From the NCBI RefSeq assembly GCF_030814655.1, contig NZ_JAUSVK010000001.1, positions 5,277,001 through 5,341,000 of the forward strand: a DNA stretch of 64,000 nucleotides, read 5' to 3'. Below are positions 1 to 7,587 of this stretch, one piece after another. The notes under the pieces are model-generated. The model was not told the origin of the DNA. It saw only the letters and a list, made by a program, of their open reading frames with translations, and did no database searches. The translations under genes and the position numbers were made by a program. The stretch is from Labrys monachus. Lineage in GTDB: Bacteria > Pseudomonadota > Alphaproteobacteria > Rhizobiales > Labraceae. Positions within the stretch are counted from its first letter, which is position 1. Every line of letters starts with the position of its first letter.

Positions 1-151
1 TGTGACAGCCCGTGAGCATATGGAAGGCTACAGACGCGCACGGGACCGGCACTTCCCGGGAACGCCGCCGACGACCACGCTGATCATGGTGGCTGGCCTG
101 GCGAGGCCCGAATTCGTGATCGAGATCGAGGCCATTGCCGCCGCCCCTTGA
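1..151 (+). CDS. RidA family protein, C-terminal fragment
   Basis: The open frame starts at base 2, has no start inside the window and ends with TGA at 149-151, so about 49 C-terminal residues are visible. The fragment carries an RDRHFPG segment, a proline-threonine stretch, MVAGLARPEF and a closing VIEIEAIA. This is the usual end of RidA/YjgF enamine/imine deaminases, where the last strand helps build the trimer interface. Known members hydrolyse reactive enamines and imines, such as 2-aminoacrylate, in the cytoplasm. The catalytic arginine lies near this region in the family but cannot be assigned with the N-terminus missing. The next gene points the opposite way, and nothing in the 139 bases between suggests shared control. 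Confidence 0.62.
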   Translation, partial: VTAREHMEGYRRARDRHFPGTPPTTTLIMVAGLARPEFVIEIEAIAAAP

Positions 152-290
152 ATTCTCGACGGCCGCCGCAGGAAGCTGGGCAGGTACAAGCGGATCGTCG
201 GGGAAAATACCCGGAACCAAGCGCGACAGGCGGCAGATAAGGGTGCGTTGCCCGACGGGCTCAGTGCCGGCGATATGGTTCGGCCGGCGA

Positions 291-1004
291 TCATGACCCC
301 TTACGGTCTGCCACCGCCATCCGCCCCAGCGGCCATGTCACGCCGAAGCTGAACGGGGCGAAGCGGGCATGCGGCAGCCCGGCGGCGGCGAGGACTTCGG
401 CAATCCACTGGTTGCAGGTCCGCAGCGGTCCGTACCGGCCGGTGGCGAGGTAATAGGCCTCGAAGGCGCCGCCGCCGGCCTGCTGCAGCGGGCGACCGTC
501 GGCGCCGATCCGCAGGCTCGCCTCGATGGAGGCGATCAGCGCCTGGCGGCCCGCGCGGTCGACGCCGACGCGCATGCAGCCGGGATTGTCCGCCGGCGGC
601 TTCACCGCCACCACCCTGACGGCCGTGGCGTGGCGGCCGAGCAAGGCACCGAGGGCCGTCGCAAGGTTGATGTCGCTCCAGGCCGGCGTCTCGCGAAAGA
701 AGCGCAGGTCGCCCCAGCCGAAGGCGAGGCCGGCCTCGGGCGGCAGATTGGGGCGCGCCACAGCGGGAAGCAGGGCGCTCCAGTCGATCAGCGGGTCGCG
801 GCTCGGCAGGACGATATCGGCATGGGCGAGCGAGGCGCAGACATAGACGGGCGGCTCGCCGGCCGCCTGCTGCAGCCGGCCCCGCTCCGGCATCAGGGCA
901 AAGGCCACCGCCACGAGGACGAAGCCGATGGGCACGGCCACCATGGCGAGAAGCAGGCCGGCGATAAGGCGCCCGGCGATCCGCAGGGAGAAGCGTGCAA
1001 TCAT
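291..1004 (-). CDS. DUF2459 family membrane-anchored protein
   Basis: A 237-residue protein starting at the ATG at 1004. A longer frame to 1082 exists, but its extra residues are not membrane-like and lack family character. Residues about 5-30 form one strong hydrophobic helix (AGRLIAGLLLAMVAVPIGFV) preceded by arginines, so it is probably an inner-membrane anchor with the rest in the periplasm. Features fitting DUF2459 are an early Cys-x-x-x-His-Ala-Asp segment leading into IVLP, a GWGD motif, and a late TCNQW motif followed by the AAAGLP helix. The His, Asp and Cys-Asn-x-Trp positions resemble NlpC/P60-like cysteine hydrolases, but no activity is established for the family. It stands alone between a RidA-like gene and a dsrE-like gene. 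Confidence 0.68.
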   Translation of the reverse strand: MIARFSLRIAGRLIAGLLLAMVAVPIGFVLVAVAFALMPERGRLQQAAGEPPVYVCASLAHADIVLPSRDPLIDWSALLPAVARPNLPPEAGLAFGWGDLRFFRETPAWSDINLATALGALLGRHATAVRVVAVKPPADNPGCMRVGVDRAGRQALIASIEASLRIGADGRPLQQAGGGAFEAYYLATGRYGPLRTCNQWIAEVLAAAGLPHARFAPFSFGVTWPLGRMAVADRKGS

Positions 1005-1163
1005 ACGGTATCGTGCGAAGCTCGGTGGCTGGCAGCTAAACAGCGATTCGCAGATTGTGACACACGGTCTTGGCGCCTTCATTGTTCGTATCTCGTCCTG
1101 CGCGATGGATCTGGTGATCGAGAGGGGCGAGCGAACAGAAGATCCAATGCTTCCGACCTGAGA

Positions 1164-1532
1164 TCAGAACGAGAGCGTGGCTGCGCCGGCCTTGATCTCC
1201 CCGTGCATCAGGCTCGCGCCTGTAATCACCACGCCGTCGAGCAGGTCCTCCTGCTGATACCCGCGCGACGTGACGCAGGGCGTGCACGCCCAGACGGCGC
1301 CGCCCCGCTGCATGAAGTCCTCGATCAGCTTGGCGAGCGGATCGAGCGGTGCGACCTGCGTCATCGCCTGGCCGCGCTTGCGGACGAGGTCGATGCCGGT
1401 GCTGGTGAGAAAAATGCTGACTTGGAGACCTGCCGTGATCCCACCATTGGCGATGGTGAAGGCAACCGAAGACAGTTCGGATTCAATCCCCTTGGTGACG
1501 AGGACAACGAGCTTTTTGACAATTTCAGCCAT
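1164..1532 (-). CDS. DsrE family sulfur-relay-like protein
   Basis: A 122-residue cytoplasmic protein of DsrE/YchN fold. The N-terminus has the alternating beta strand KKLVVLVTKG, and the middle carries AFTIANGGITAG and SIFLTSTGID strands and turns. Near residue 83 is an ACTPC motif whose first cysteine sits where DsrE-type proteins carry their active cysteine. Family members pass persulfide sulfur or act in small homo-oligomers, and many stand-alone copies have no assigned role. An AAAGGA ribosome site lies about 8 bases before ATG 1532. It is divergent from an AraC-type activator at 1780 with 247 bases between them, so that regulator may control it. Confidence 0.72.
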   Translation of the reverse strand: MAEIVKKLVVLVTKGIESELSSVAFTIANGGITAGLQVSIFLTSTGIDLVRKRGQAMTQVAPLDPLAKLIEDFMQRGGAVWACTPCVTSRGYQQEDLLDGVVITGASLMHGEIKAGAATLSF

Positions 1533-1779
1533 GTAAGGAATCCTTCGAAAGTTGTTTCGAACTTTGTAAAGTGCAACCTCTTCAACGTCTTTGGCCGGAA
1601 TGCCGTTTGAATTGATCGATCTTCCAGAATCCTGATGTGCCCGAGCGGCATTGAAAAAGATGGCCTAAGCCGTCTCGGCGCCCGGCCGTTCTCTGCGAAG
1701 CGCGGCGGGAGAAGCCGAGGTCGTCGGGGCTGCATGCCGTCGAGGTGATCAACAGGAGGCGGGTTTCCGCAGCAACCCT

Positions 1780-2775
1780 ATGCTCGATACCCCGCCGCAA
1801 GCGTTGCCCGCTGGCAAGAGTGTCGCACAGGATGTGCTGACCTCGTTGCTGTCGACGATCCGGCTTTCGGCATCGGTCCAGTTTTCGATCATGGCAGGGG
1901 GCGAGTGGCAGGTGGACGCCGATCCTCTGACGCAAGGCCTTCTGCGGGAAGGCCGTGCGACCATGCCTTTTCATGTGATTGCGGAAGGAGAGTGCTGGCT
2001 CAAGATCGACGGCGAAAGCGTGGCGGTGGAGGCCGGCGACATCCTGGCCTTTCCGTGGGCCAGCCGCCACCAGCTGGGCCGCGGCACCTGTGGCGTGCCT
2101 ATCCAGCCCGGCTTTGATCTGCCGGAAAGACCTTGGCGGGCGATCCCCGTGCTGCGCTATGCAGACGATCCCGACACGAGAATTCTTTGCGGCTTTCTGC
2201 AGTGCGATCTCCTGGAGTTTCAGCCGCTGAAGACGGCACTGCCGCAGCTCATCCATATCAGGACGAAGCCGACGGGCGCCGCCACCTGGCTCAGGGCGAT
2301 GGTTCGGCAAATGGTCGAGGAGATCGACAATCCGGCCGGCGGAGGCGTCTCGATGCTGCCACGGCTCACAGAGCTGATGTTCATCGAGATCCTGCGCTCT
2401 CAGATCGTGTCGTCCGAACCACACACGGCGGGTTGGCTCGCCGCGCTTTCGGACGTCTCGATGTCCCGGTGTCTGTCATTCCTTCATTCGGAGCCACAAA
2501 GGCAATGGTCGCTGGCCAACCTGGCGCTGGCGGCAGGCATGTCGCGCACCGCTCTGGCGGGGCGGTTCCAGGCCCTGATCGGGACCTCGCCCATGAAGTA
2601 TCTGCGCGACTGGCGCCTGCATCTTGCGGGCGTCGCGCTGACGACCACACAGGACCCGATCACGAAAATCGCCTACGAGTCGGGATACGGGACAGAGGCG
2701 GCTTTCACGAGGGCTTTCAGGCGTGCGTTCGGCCATCCGCCGGCGGCCTGGCGCAGGATGAAAACCGAGGGGTGA
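1780..2775 (+). CDS. AraC family transcriptional regulator with N-terminal cupin
   Basis: A 331-residue regulator. Residues about 1-190 resemble the cupin_6 ligand-binding domain: a FSIMAGGEW strand, a PFHVIAEGECWL core, and a VEAGDILAFPWASRHQL loop with the histidine expected of cupins. The last 100 residues hold two helix-turn-helix units of the AraC class, with WSLANLALAAGMSRTALAGRF in the first and DPITKIAYESGYGTEAAFTRAFRRAFG in the second, ending in the usual P-P-x-x-W-R motif. Members often activate detoxification or catabolic genes next door. The divergent dsrE-like gene is the obvious candidate target; the ligand is not predictable. Confidence 0.85.
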   Translation: MLDTPPQALPAGKSVAQDVLTSLLSTIRLSASVQFSIMAGGEWQVDADPLTQGLLREGRATMPFHVIAEGECWLKIDGESVAVEAGDILAFPWASRHQLGRGTCGVPIQPGFDLPERPWRAIPVLRYADDPDTRILCGFLQCDLLEFQPLKTALPQLIHIRTKPTGAATWLRAMVRQMVEEIDNPAGGGVSMLPRLTELMFIEILRSQIVSSEPHTAGWLAALSDVSMSRCLSFLHSEPQRQWSLANLALAAGMSRTALAGRFQALIGTSPMKYLRDWRLHLAGVALTTTQDPITKIAYESGYGTEAAFTRAFRRAFGHPPAAWRRMKTEG

Positions 2776-2777
2776 CG

Positions 2778-2804
2778 GGATGAGACGTCTCGAGCATCTC
2801 ATCC
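2778..2804. terminator. possible bidirectional hairpin between convergent genes
   Basis: A GGATGAG / CTCATCC inverted repeat with a 13-base loop lies just after the AraC stop and before the end of the convergent UxaA-like gene. There is no clear T-run, so this is a structural guess only. Confidence 0.25.
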
Positions 2805-2872
2805 GATCCTGGCGTTGGGCCTCTGCCAATCCAGGGACGAACCAACCCGTGCACTATGATGCCGGGCGCCCC

Positions 2873-4405
2873 TCACATCGTCGCGCCGATCTGCCAGGGC
2901 ACGAATTCGTTGGAGCCGTAGCCGAGCTCTTCCGATTTCGACTGCTGGCCCGAAGCGACGGCCAGGATCTTGTCGAAGATCTCCTTGCCCTTCTCTTCGA
3001 TCGAGACGCCGTCGAGGATGTCGCCGCAATTGATGTCCATGTCGTCGGTCATGCGGCGATAGATGTCGGAATTGGTGGCGAGCTTGATCGAGGGCGTCGG
3101 CTTGCAGCCATAGGCCGAACCGCGCCCGGTGGTGAAGCACAGGATGTTGGCGCCGCCGGCGACCTGGCCCGTCGCCGAGACCGGATCATAGCCGGGGGTG
3201 TCCATGAAGACGAAGCCCTTCTCGCGCACCGGCTCGGCATATTCGTAGACGGCGGTGAGCGTGGTGGTGCCGCCCTTGGCCGCGGCGCCGAGCGATTTTT
3301 CGAGGATGGTGGTCAAGCCGCCGGCCTTGTTGCCGGGCGAGGGATTGTTGTCCATCGAGCCGTTGTTCTTGGCGGTGTAGTTCTCCCACCATTTGATGCG
3401 CTCGACCAGCTTCTCGCCGACCGCGCGGCTGGCGGCGCGGCGCGTCAGCAAATGCTCGGCGCCGTAGATCTCCGGGGTCTCGGACAGGATCGCCGTGCCG
3501 CCCTGATGCACGAGGATATCGGCGGCGGCGCCGAGCGCCGGGTTGGCGGTGATGCCCGAATAGCCGTCCGAGCCGCCGCATTGCAGCGCCAGCATCAGTT
3601 CGGAGGCCGGCACCGTCTCGCGCCGGGTCTGGTTGGCCAGCGGCAGCATCTCCTTGATGCGCGCCATGCCCTGCTCGATCGTCTTGCGGGTGCCACCGGT
3701 GTCCTGGATCGTCATCGTCTGGAAATGGTCGCCCTCGACGATGTTGTATTCCTTCTTCATGCGGCCGATCTGGAACACCTCGCAACCGAGACCGACCAGA
3801 AGAACCGCCGAGATGTTCGGGTTCGAGGCATAGCCCCATTGCGTGCGCTTCATGATCTCGAAGCCTTCGCCCTTGTCGGCGATGCCGCAGCCGGTGCCGT
3901 GCACGAAGGGCACGATGCCGTCGATGTTCGGATAATCCTTGAGGATGTCGGAGCGGCTCATGGCGTCCGCCATGAAGCGCGCCACCGAGGCCGAGCAGTT
4001 CACGCTGGTGAGGATCGCGACATAGTTGCGGGTGCCGACACTGCCGTTGGCGCGGCGATAGCCCTCGAAGGTCGCCTGCTCGGCGACGGGCAGGATGGCC
4101 TCCTCCTTCGCATCCTGGGCGAAGGCGTAGTCGCGCTCGAAAGCGTGGAAGACGCAATTGTGCGAATGGACATGGGCGCCCGGCAGGATCGGCTCGGAGG
4201 CGAAGCCGATGATCTGGCCGAACTTGACGATCGGCTCCTCCAGCGCGACCGGCGCCACCGCGATCTTGTGCCCCTTGGGCACGCGCTGCAGCGCCGTGGT
4301 GCCGTCGGCCAGCACCATGCCCGGCTCGATGACGTCGACCGCGACGAGGACATTGTCCTTGGCGTTGAGGCGGAGGGTGCGGGCGGTCTTGGCGACGATC
4401 TGCAT
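2873..4405 (-). CDS. altronate/galactarate dehydratase-type hydrolase (UxaA/GarD family)
   Basis: A 510-residue cytoplasmic enzyme starting at ATG 4405, which follows a GGA-containing ribosome site. Residues 1-95 form the SAF domain. A linker leads to the large dehydratase core, beginning FEGYRRANGSVGTRN and containing MQCGGSDGYSGITANPALG, PSPGNKAGG and a C-terminal FTTGRGSAYG segment. These motifs occur in both altronate dehydratase (UxaA) and galactarate dehydratase (GarD), which remove water from hexonates or hexarates using iron. The exact substrate cannot be read from the sequence. It is divergent from a FadR-type regulator, with a palindrome between them, and an aldo/keto reductase lies beyond the regulator. 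Together they suggest a small aldose or sugar-acid oxidation module. Confidence 0.83.
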   Translation of the reverse strand: MQIVAKTARTLRLNAKDNVLVAVDVIEPGMVLADGTTALQRVPKGHKIAVAPVALEEPIVKFGQIIGFASEPILPGAHVHSHNCVFHAFERDYAFAQDAKEEAILPVAEQATFEGYRRANGSVGTRNYVAILTSVNCSASVARFMADAMSRSDILKDYPNIDGIVPFVHGTGCGIADKGEGFEIMKRTQWGYASNPNISAVLLVGLGCEVFQIGRMKKEYNIVEGDHFQTMTIQDTGGTRKTIEQGMARIKEMLPLANQTRRETVPASELMLALQCGGSDGYSGITANPALGAAADILVHQGGTAILSETPEIYGAEHLLTRRAASRAVGEKLVERIKWWENYTAKNNGSMDNNPSPGNKAGGLTTILEKSLGAAAKGGTTTLTAVYEYAEPVREKGFVFMDTPGYDPVSATGQVAGGANILCFTTGRGSAYGCKPTPSIKLATNSDIYRRMTDDMDINCGDILDGVSIEEKGKEIFDKILAVASGQQSKSEELGYGSNEFVPWQIGATM

Positions 4406-4451
4406 GATGGTATCCGGCTGGGAAAAAGCGCTGGCATGGCGCGGCATCTGT

Positions 4452-4467
4452 TGCTAACATGTTAGCA
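4452..4467. promoter_or_regulatory. 16-bp perfect palindrome, probable GntR operator
   Basis: TGCTAACATGTTAGCA is a perfect dyad between the dehydratase gene and the divergent GntR gene. Its last base is the A of the regulator start codon. FadR-type regulators bind short dyads of this size, so it is probably the autoregulatory operator shared by both transcripts. This is inferred from position and symmetry. Confidence 0.6.
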
Positions 4468-5186
4468 TGCCAGATGCCGGCGTCAAAGCCTCTTCCTATG
4501 CTTTTCTGGAACCGCTGGGGCAGTCCGGCCGCGGCGGGACGACCGACCGCATCCAGTCGCTGCTGCGCGAAGCCATCATCGGCTTCGATCTCGCCCCGGG
4601 CGAGGACATCGACAAGCTGGCGATCTGCGAGAGGCTCGGCGTCTCCCGCTTCCCGGTCTCCGAAGCGCTGGCCCGCCTGCAGGGCGAAGGCCTGGTCGAG
4701 ATCCTGCCGCAGCGGGGCACCCGCGTCAGCCGCATCCGCCTCGCCGAGGTGCGCCAGAGCATGTTCATCCGCCGCGCGCTGGAGGCGCAGACCGTCCGCA
4801 CCCTCGCCGAGAGCCATGACGGCGCGCTGCTGCCGGCGCTCGAACGCAGCCTGCGCTACCAGAAGGCGGCGGCCGCCGCGGCAGACCGCCACGGCTTCCA
4901 TGCGCTCGACCTCGAATTCCACCAGATCCTGCTCGACGCCCTCGGCTTTGCCCGCGTCAAGACCGTGGTGGAGGCGGCCAGAGCCAATCTCGACCGCGTG
5001 CGCCGGTTGCTGTCCTCGCCGCGCCGCCATGCGTTGACGCTGGCCGAGCACGAGCAGATTGTCGCTTGCCTCCAGGCGGGCGATAGCGAAACTGCCCGCC
5101 TCGCGATGGAACGGCACCTCGATTCCGTGATCACCGAGCTGGTGAGCTTCGCGGCGGAAAACCCCACCCTGTTCGAAGACCTGTGA
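4467..5186 (+). CDS. GntR family regulator, FadR subfamily (FCD domain)
   Basis: A 239-residue repressor-like protein. Residues about 25-92 are the winged helix (DKLAICERLGVSRFPVSEAL, then GLVEILPQRGTRVSRI). The rest is an all-helical FCD ligand domain with a DLEFHQILLDAL helix and later histidines (EHEQIV, ERHLD), the positions that bind metal and carboxylate ligands in this family. ATG 4467 is the first in-frame start: a stop lies four codons upstream and no Shine-Dalgarno fits, so the mRNA may be leaderless. It probably controls the divergent UxaA/GarD-like gene and the downstream aldo/keto reductase, which overlaps its stop if the GTG at 5183 is used. Confidence 0.88.
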   Translation: MPDAGVKASSYAFLEPLGQSGRGGTTDRIQSLLREAIIGFDLAPGEDIDKLAICERLGVSRFPVSEALARLQGEGLVEILPQRGTRVSRIRLAEVRQSMFIRRALEAQTVRTLAESHDGALLPALERSLRYQKAAAAAADRHGFHALDLEFHQILLDALGFARVKTVVEAARANLDRVRRLLSSPRRHALTLAEHEQIVACLQAGDSETARLAMERHLDSVITELVSFAAENPTLFEDL

Positions 5187-5200
5187 CGAAAGAACCCCTG

Positions 5201-6256
5201 ATGACCGCTCCCTCCACGCCCTCCCCGCGTTTCGGCACCCGTTCCCTGACCAGCCGTTCCGGCGCCGTGATCGATTTCACGGAACTCGGCTTCGGCAGCG
5301 CGCCGCTCGGCAATCTCTACCGGGCGCTGGACGAGGACATCGCGGCGCTCACCGTCAACGCCGCCTGGGATGTCGGCATCCGCTATTTCGACACCGCGCC
5401 GCTCTATGGCCTCGGCCTCGCCGAGACCCGGCTCAACCCGCTTCTGCGCCGCCGCAACCGCGACGACTACGTCATCTCCACCAAGATCGGCCGGCTGCTC
5501 AAGGTGGTGCCGGCGGACCAGCGCACCGGCATCGGCAAGTTCTTCAACACGCCCTCGCGCCAGGAGGTCTATGACTACTCCTATGATGGGGTGATGCGCT
5601 CGGTCGAATTCTCGCTGGAGCGTCTCGGCATCGACAGGATCGACGTCCTGTTCGCCCATGACGTCGACATCTTCACCCATGGCTCGAAGGAAGCCTCCGA
5701 CCGGCGCATCAAGGAATTGATGGAGGGCGGCTACCACGCCATGGAGAAGCTGCGCAGCGAGGGCACCGTCAAGGCCATCGGCGCCGGCATCAACGAATGG
5801 CAGGTCGCCGAGACCCTGGCGCGCGCCGGGAATTTCGACGTCTTCCTGCTGGCCGGCCGCTACACGCTGCTCGAGCAGGAAGCGCTGCAGACCTTCCTGC
5901 CCTATTGCCAGGAGCACAACATCGGCATCGTGCTGGGCGGCCCCTACAATTCCGGCATCCTCGCCACCGGCCCGAAGCCCGGCGCCTTCTACAATTACGA
6001 CCCGGCGCCGCCCGCCATCCTCGACCGCGTCGCCCGCATCGAACGCATCTGCGCCGAGCACGGCGTCAAGCTGGTCGAGGCGGCCCTGAAATTCCCGCTC
6101 GGCCATCCCTGCGTCGTCTCCGTCATCCCCGGCGGCCAGTCGCCGCAGGAAGTCACCCGCAACGCCGAGATCATGGGCGCCGCCATTCCCCCCGCCCTGT
6201 GGCAGGACCTGAAGGACGAGGGCCTCCTGCGCGGCGACGCCCCGGTGCCGAAATAG
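5201..6256 (+). CDS. aldo/keto reductase (aldose dehydrogenase-like)
   Basis: A 351-residue TIM-barrel oxidoreductase. The N-terminus has the family strand ELGFGSAPLGNLY, then FDTAPLYGLG with the catalytic Asp and Tyr, STKIGR with the catalytic Lys, and DVLFAHDVD where the catalytic His is expected. The C-terminal part has GAALKFPLGHP-like and VVSVIPGG segments of the nucleotide site. The nearest known types are D-threo-aldose (L-fucose/L-galactose) 1-dehydrogenases, which oxidise an aldose to a lactone. ATG 5201 is used here, but GTG 5183, which overlaps the regulator's TGA by four bases, would add six residues and indicate translational coupling. With the dehydratase gene it could form an aldose-to-2-keto-3-deoxy-acid route; the substrate is not established. 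Confidence 0.82.
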   Translation: MTAPSTPSPRFGTRSLTSRSGAVIDFTELGFGSAPLGNLYRALDEDIAALTVNAAWDVGIRYFDTAPLYGLGLAETRLNPLLRRRNRDDYVISTKIGRLLKVVPADQRTGIGKFFNTPSRQEVYDYSYDGVMRSVEFSLERLGIDRIDVLFAHDVDIFTHGSKEASDRRIKELMEGGYHAMEKLRSEGTVKAIGAGINEWQVAETLARAGNFDVFLLAGRYTLLEQEALQTFLPYCQEHNIGIVLGGPYNSGILATGPKPGAFYNYDPAPPAILDRVARIERICAEHGVKLVEAALKFPLGHPCVVSVIPGGQSPQEVTRNAEIMGAAIPPALWQDLKDEGLLRGDAPVPK

Positions 6257-6267
6257 GATCGTAGGGA

Positions 6268-6336
6268 GTGCGGACATCCCTGTCCGCTCTTCCTACGGCC
6301 TTCATGCTTCAAGAGCGGACAGGATGCCCGCGCTCC
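6268..6336. repeat. REP-like paired inverted element
   Basis: Two 24-25-base copies related to AGYGCGGRCATCC-TGTCCGCTCTT face each other around a loop of about 20 bases and can form one long hairpin. Each copy is itself partly palindromic (GCGGACA...TGTCCGC). Similar pairs occur near 18.3 and 58.85 kb and between 33.3 and 33.5 kb. It sits between the aldo/keto reductase and the acetyltransferase gene and may end transcription. Confidence 0.7.
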
Positions 6337-6349
6337 GGAGACGTCTCCC

Positions 6350-7111
6350 ATGCCCGCCCCGCTCCTCGCCCGGCGTGTCGAGGAAGCCTGCCTCGCCGGC
6401 TGGCCGGCCCTCACCGAAATCCTGTTCGACGGCTGGCTGCTGCGCTTCTCGCGCGGGCATACCCGCCGCGCCAATTCGATCAGCCTGCTGGCGCCGTCCA
6501 CCGAGGACATCGCCGGCAAGGTCGGCCGGTGCGAGGCGCTCTATGCCCGCCAGGGCCTGCCCACCATCTTTCGCCTGTCCACCCTGGGCACCGATCCCGT
6601 CGACGCCGTCCTCGACGAACGCGGCTACGGCCCGCGCGAGGACGAAGCCGTCGTGCTCCATCGCGATCTCGCGCCGGCGATCGGAGGGTCTGACGCCGGC
6701 CGCGCGAGGATCGAAGAGGGCCCGAGCCGCGCCTGGCTCGATGCGCTCGCCCGCATCCAGGGGCTCGGCGACGATGCGAAGGCCGCCAACGACGCCATCT
6801 TCGCGGCGATCGCCGTTCCCGCCGGCTTCGCCGCGTCCCTGTCCGCCCATGGAGACATCGCCGCGGTCGCCTTCGGCGCGGTGCATCGCGGTATCGTCTG
6901 CATCAATGCGGTCGCCACCGATCCGGCCTTCCGGCGCCGCGGCCATGCCCGTGCGGCGGTGGTCGCCATCCTCGACTGGGCCCGGAGCACTGCCGGAGCA
7001 GGCGGCGCCTGCCTGCCGGTGATGGCCGGCAATGACGCCGCCAGGGGCCTCTATGAAGCGCTGGGCTTCCGGACGGAGGTGAGCCGCTACGCCTATCGGC
7101 GGCAGCGCTGA
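6350..7111 (+). CDS. GNAT family N-acetyltransferase
   Basis: A 253-residue protein with the GNAT fold in its C-terminal half. The strand CINAVATDPAFRRRGHARAA contains the R-R-x-G-H/G-x-A pyrophosphate loop that binds acetyl-CoA, followed by NDAARGLYEALGF, the usual motif B helix and strand. The N-terminal half (WPALTEILFDGWLLRFSRG) is shared by a bacterial GNAT subgroup of unknown substrate. A repeat pair separates it from the aldo/keto reductase, so it may be transcribed alone. The acceptor cannot be predicted. Confidence 0.8.
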   Translation: MPAPLLARRVEEACLAGWPALTEILFDGWLLRFSRGHTRRANSISLLAPSTEDIAGKVGRCEALYARQGLPTIFRLSTLGTDPVDAVLDERGYGPREDEAVVLHRDLAPAIGGSDAGRARIEEGPSRAWLDALARIQGLGDDAKAANDAIFAAIAVPAGFAASLSAHGDIAAVAFGAVHRGIVCINAVATDPAFRRRGHARAAVVAILDWARSTAGAGGACLPVMAGNDAARGLYEALGFRTEVSRYAYRRQR

Positions 7112-7229
7112 GGGAACCGCCCGCCGGATGCCGGCATTGACGAAGGCGCATGCCTCCTGCACGGGGCTGATAACAAAGGCATTTATCGTCACGGTCTAAT
7201 TAACATTTATACTTTGTATTTAATTCTAT

Positions 7230-7258
7230 TTGACAAAAGGAATATGAAAACCGATATC
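7230..7258 (+). promoter_or_regulatory. possible promoter of the sulfur assimilation operon
   Basis: TTGACA at 7230-7235 is followed after 17 bases by GATATC at 7253-7258, 30 bases before the DUF2849 start. The 60 bases upstream are markedly AT-rich compared with flanking DNA, as often seen where an activator binds. The -10 match is only moderate. Confidence 0.4.
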
Positions 7259-7287
7259 GTGGACCAATTCCAATCAAGGTTTTTCTC

Positions 7288-7587
7288 ATGCCCCACGCTG
7301 TCACTGCCAATCGCCTCCGAGATGGGCGCGTGGTGTTCCGCACCGCGAGCGGCGGGTGGTCGCTCGACGTGGCCGACAGCGGCATCGAGCCGAACGAAGC
7401 CGCCGCCAATGCCGTGCTGGCGGATGTCGTCGCCCATGCCAATGCGCAGGATGTCGTCGAGCCCTATGTGATCGAGATCAACACGGCCGGCAAGGCGCCG
7501 CGTCCCGCCAAATTGCGCGAAGCCATCCGCGCACTGGGCCCGACCATCGCCTATGCCCCGAAGGACGCCCTGGAGGCGGCTGAATAA
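7288..7587 (+). CDS. DUF2849 family protein, sulfite reductase-associated
   Basis: A 99-residue soluble protein with the pattern LRDGRVVFRTASGGW near the start and PYVIEINTAGKAPRPAKLREAIRA toward the end. DUF2849 genes stand directly before the sulfite reductase gene in many Hyphomicrobiales, usually between cysG and cysI, and have no proven role. Its stop TAA shares one base with the cysI ATG (TAATG), so the two are translationally coupled. No siroheme synthase gene precedes it here. Confidence 0.82.
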   Translation: MPHAVTANRLRDGRVVFRTASGGWSLDVADSGIEPNEAAANAVLADVVAHANAQDVVEPYVIEINTAGKAPRPAKLREAIRALGPTIAYAPKDALEAAE

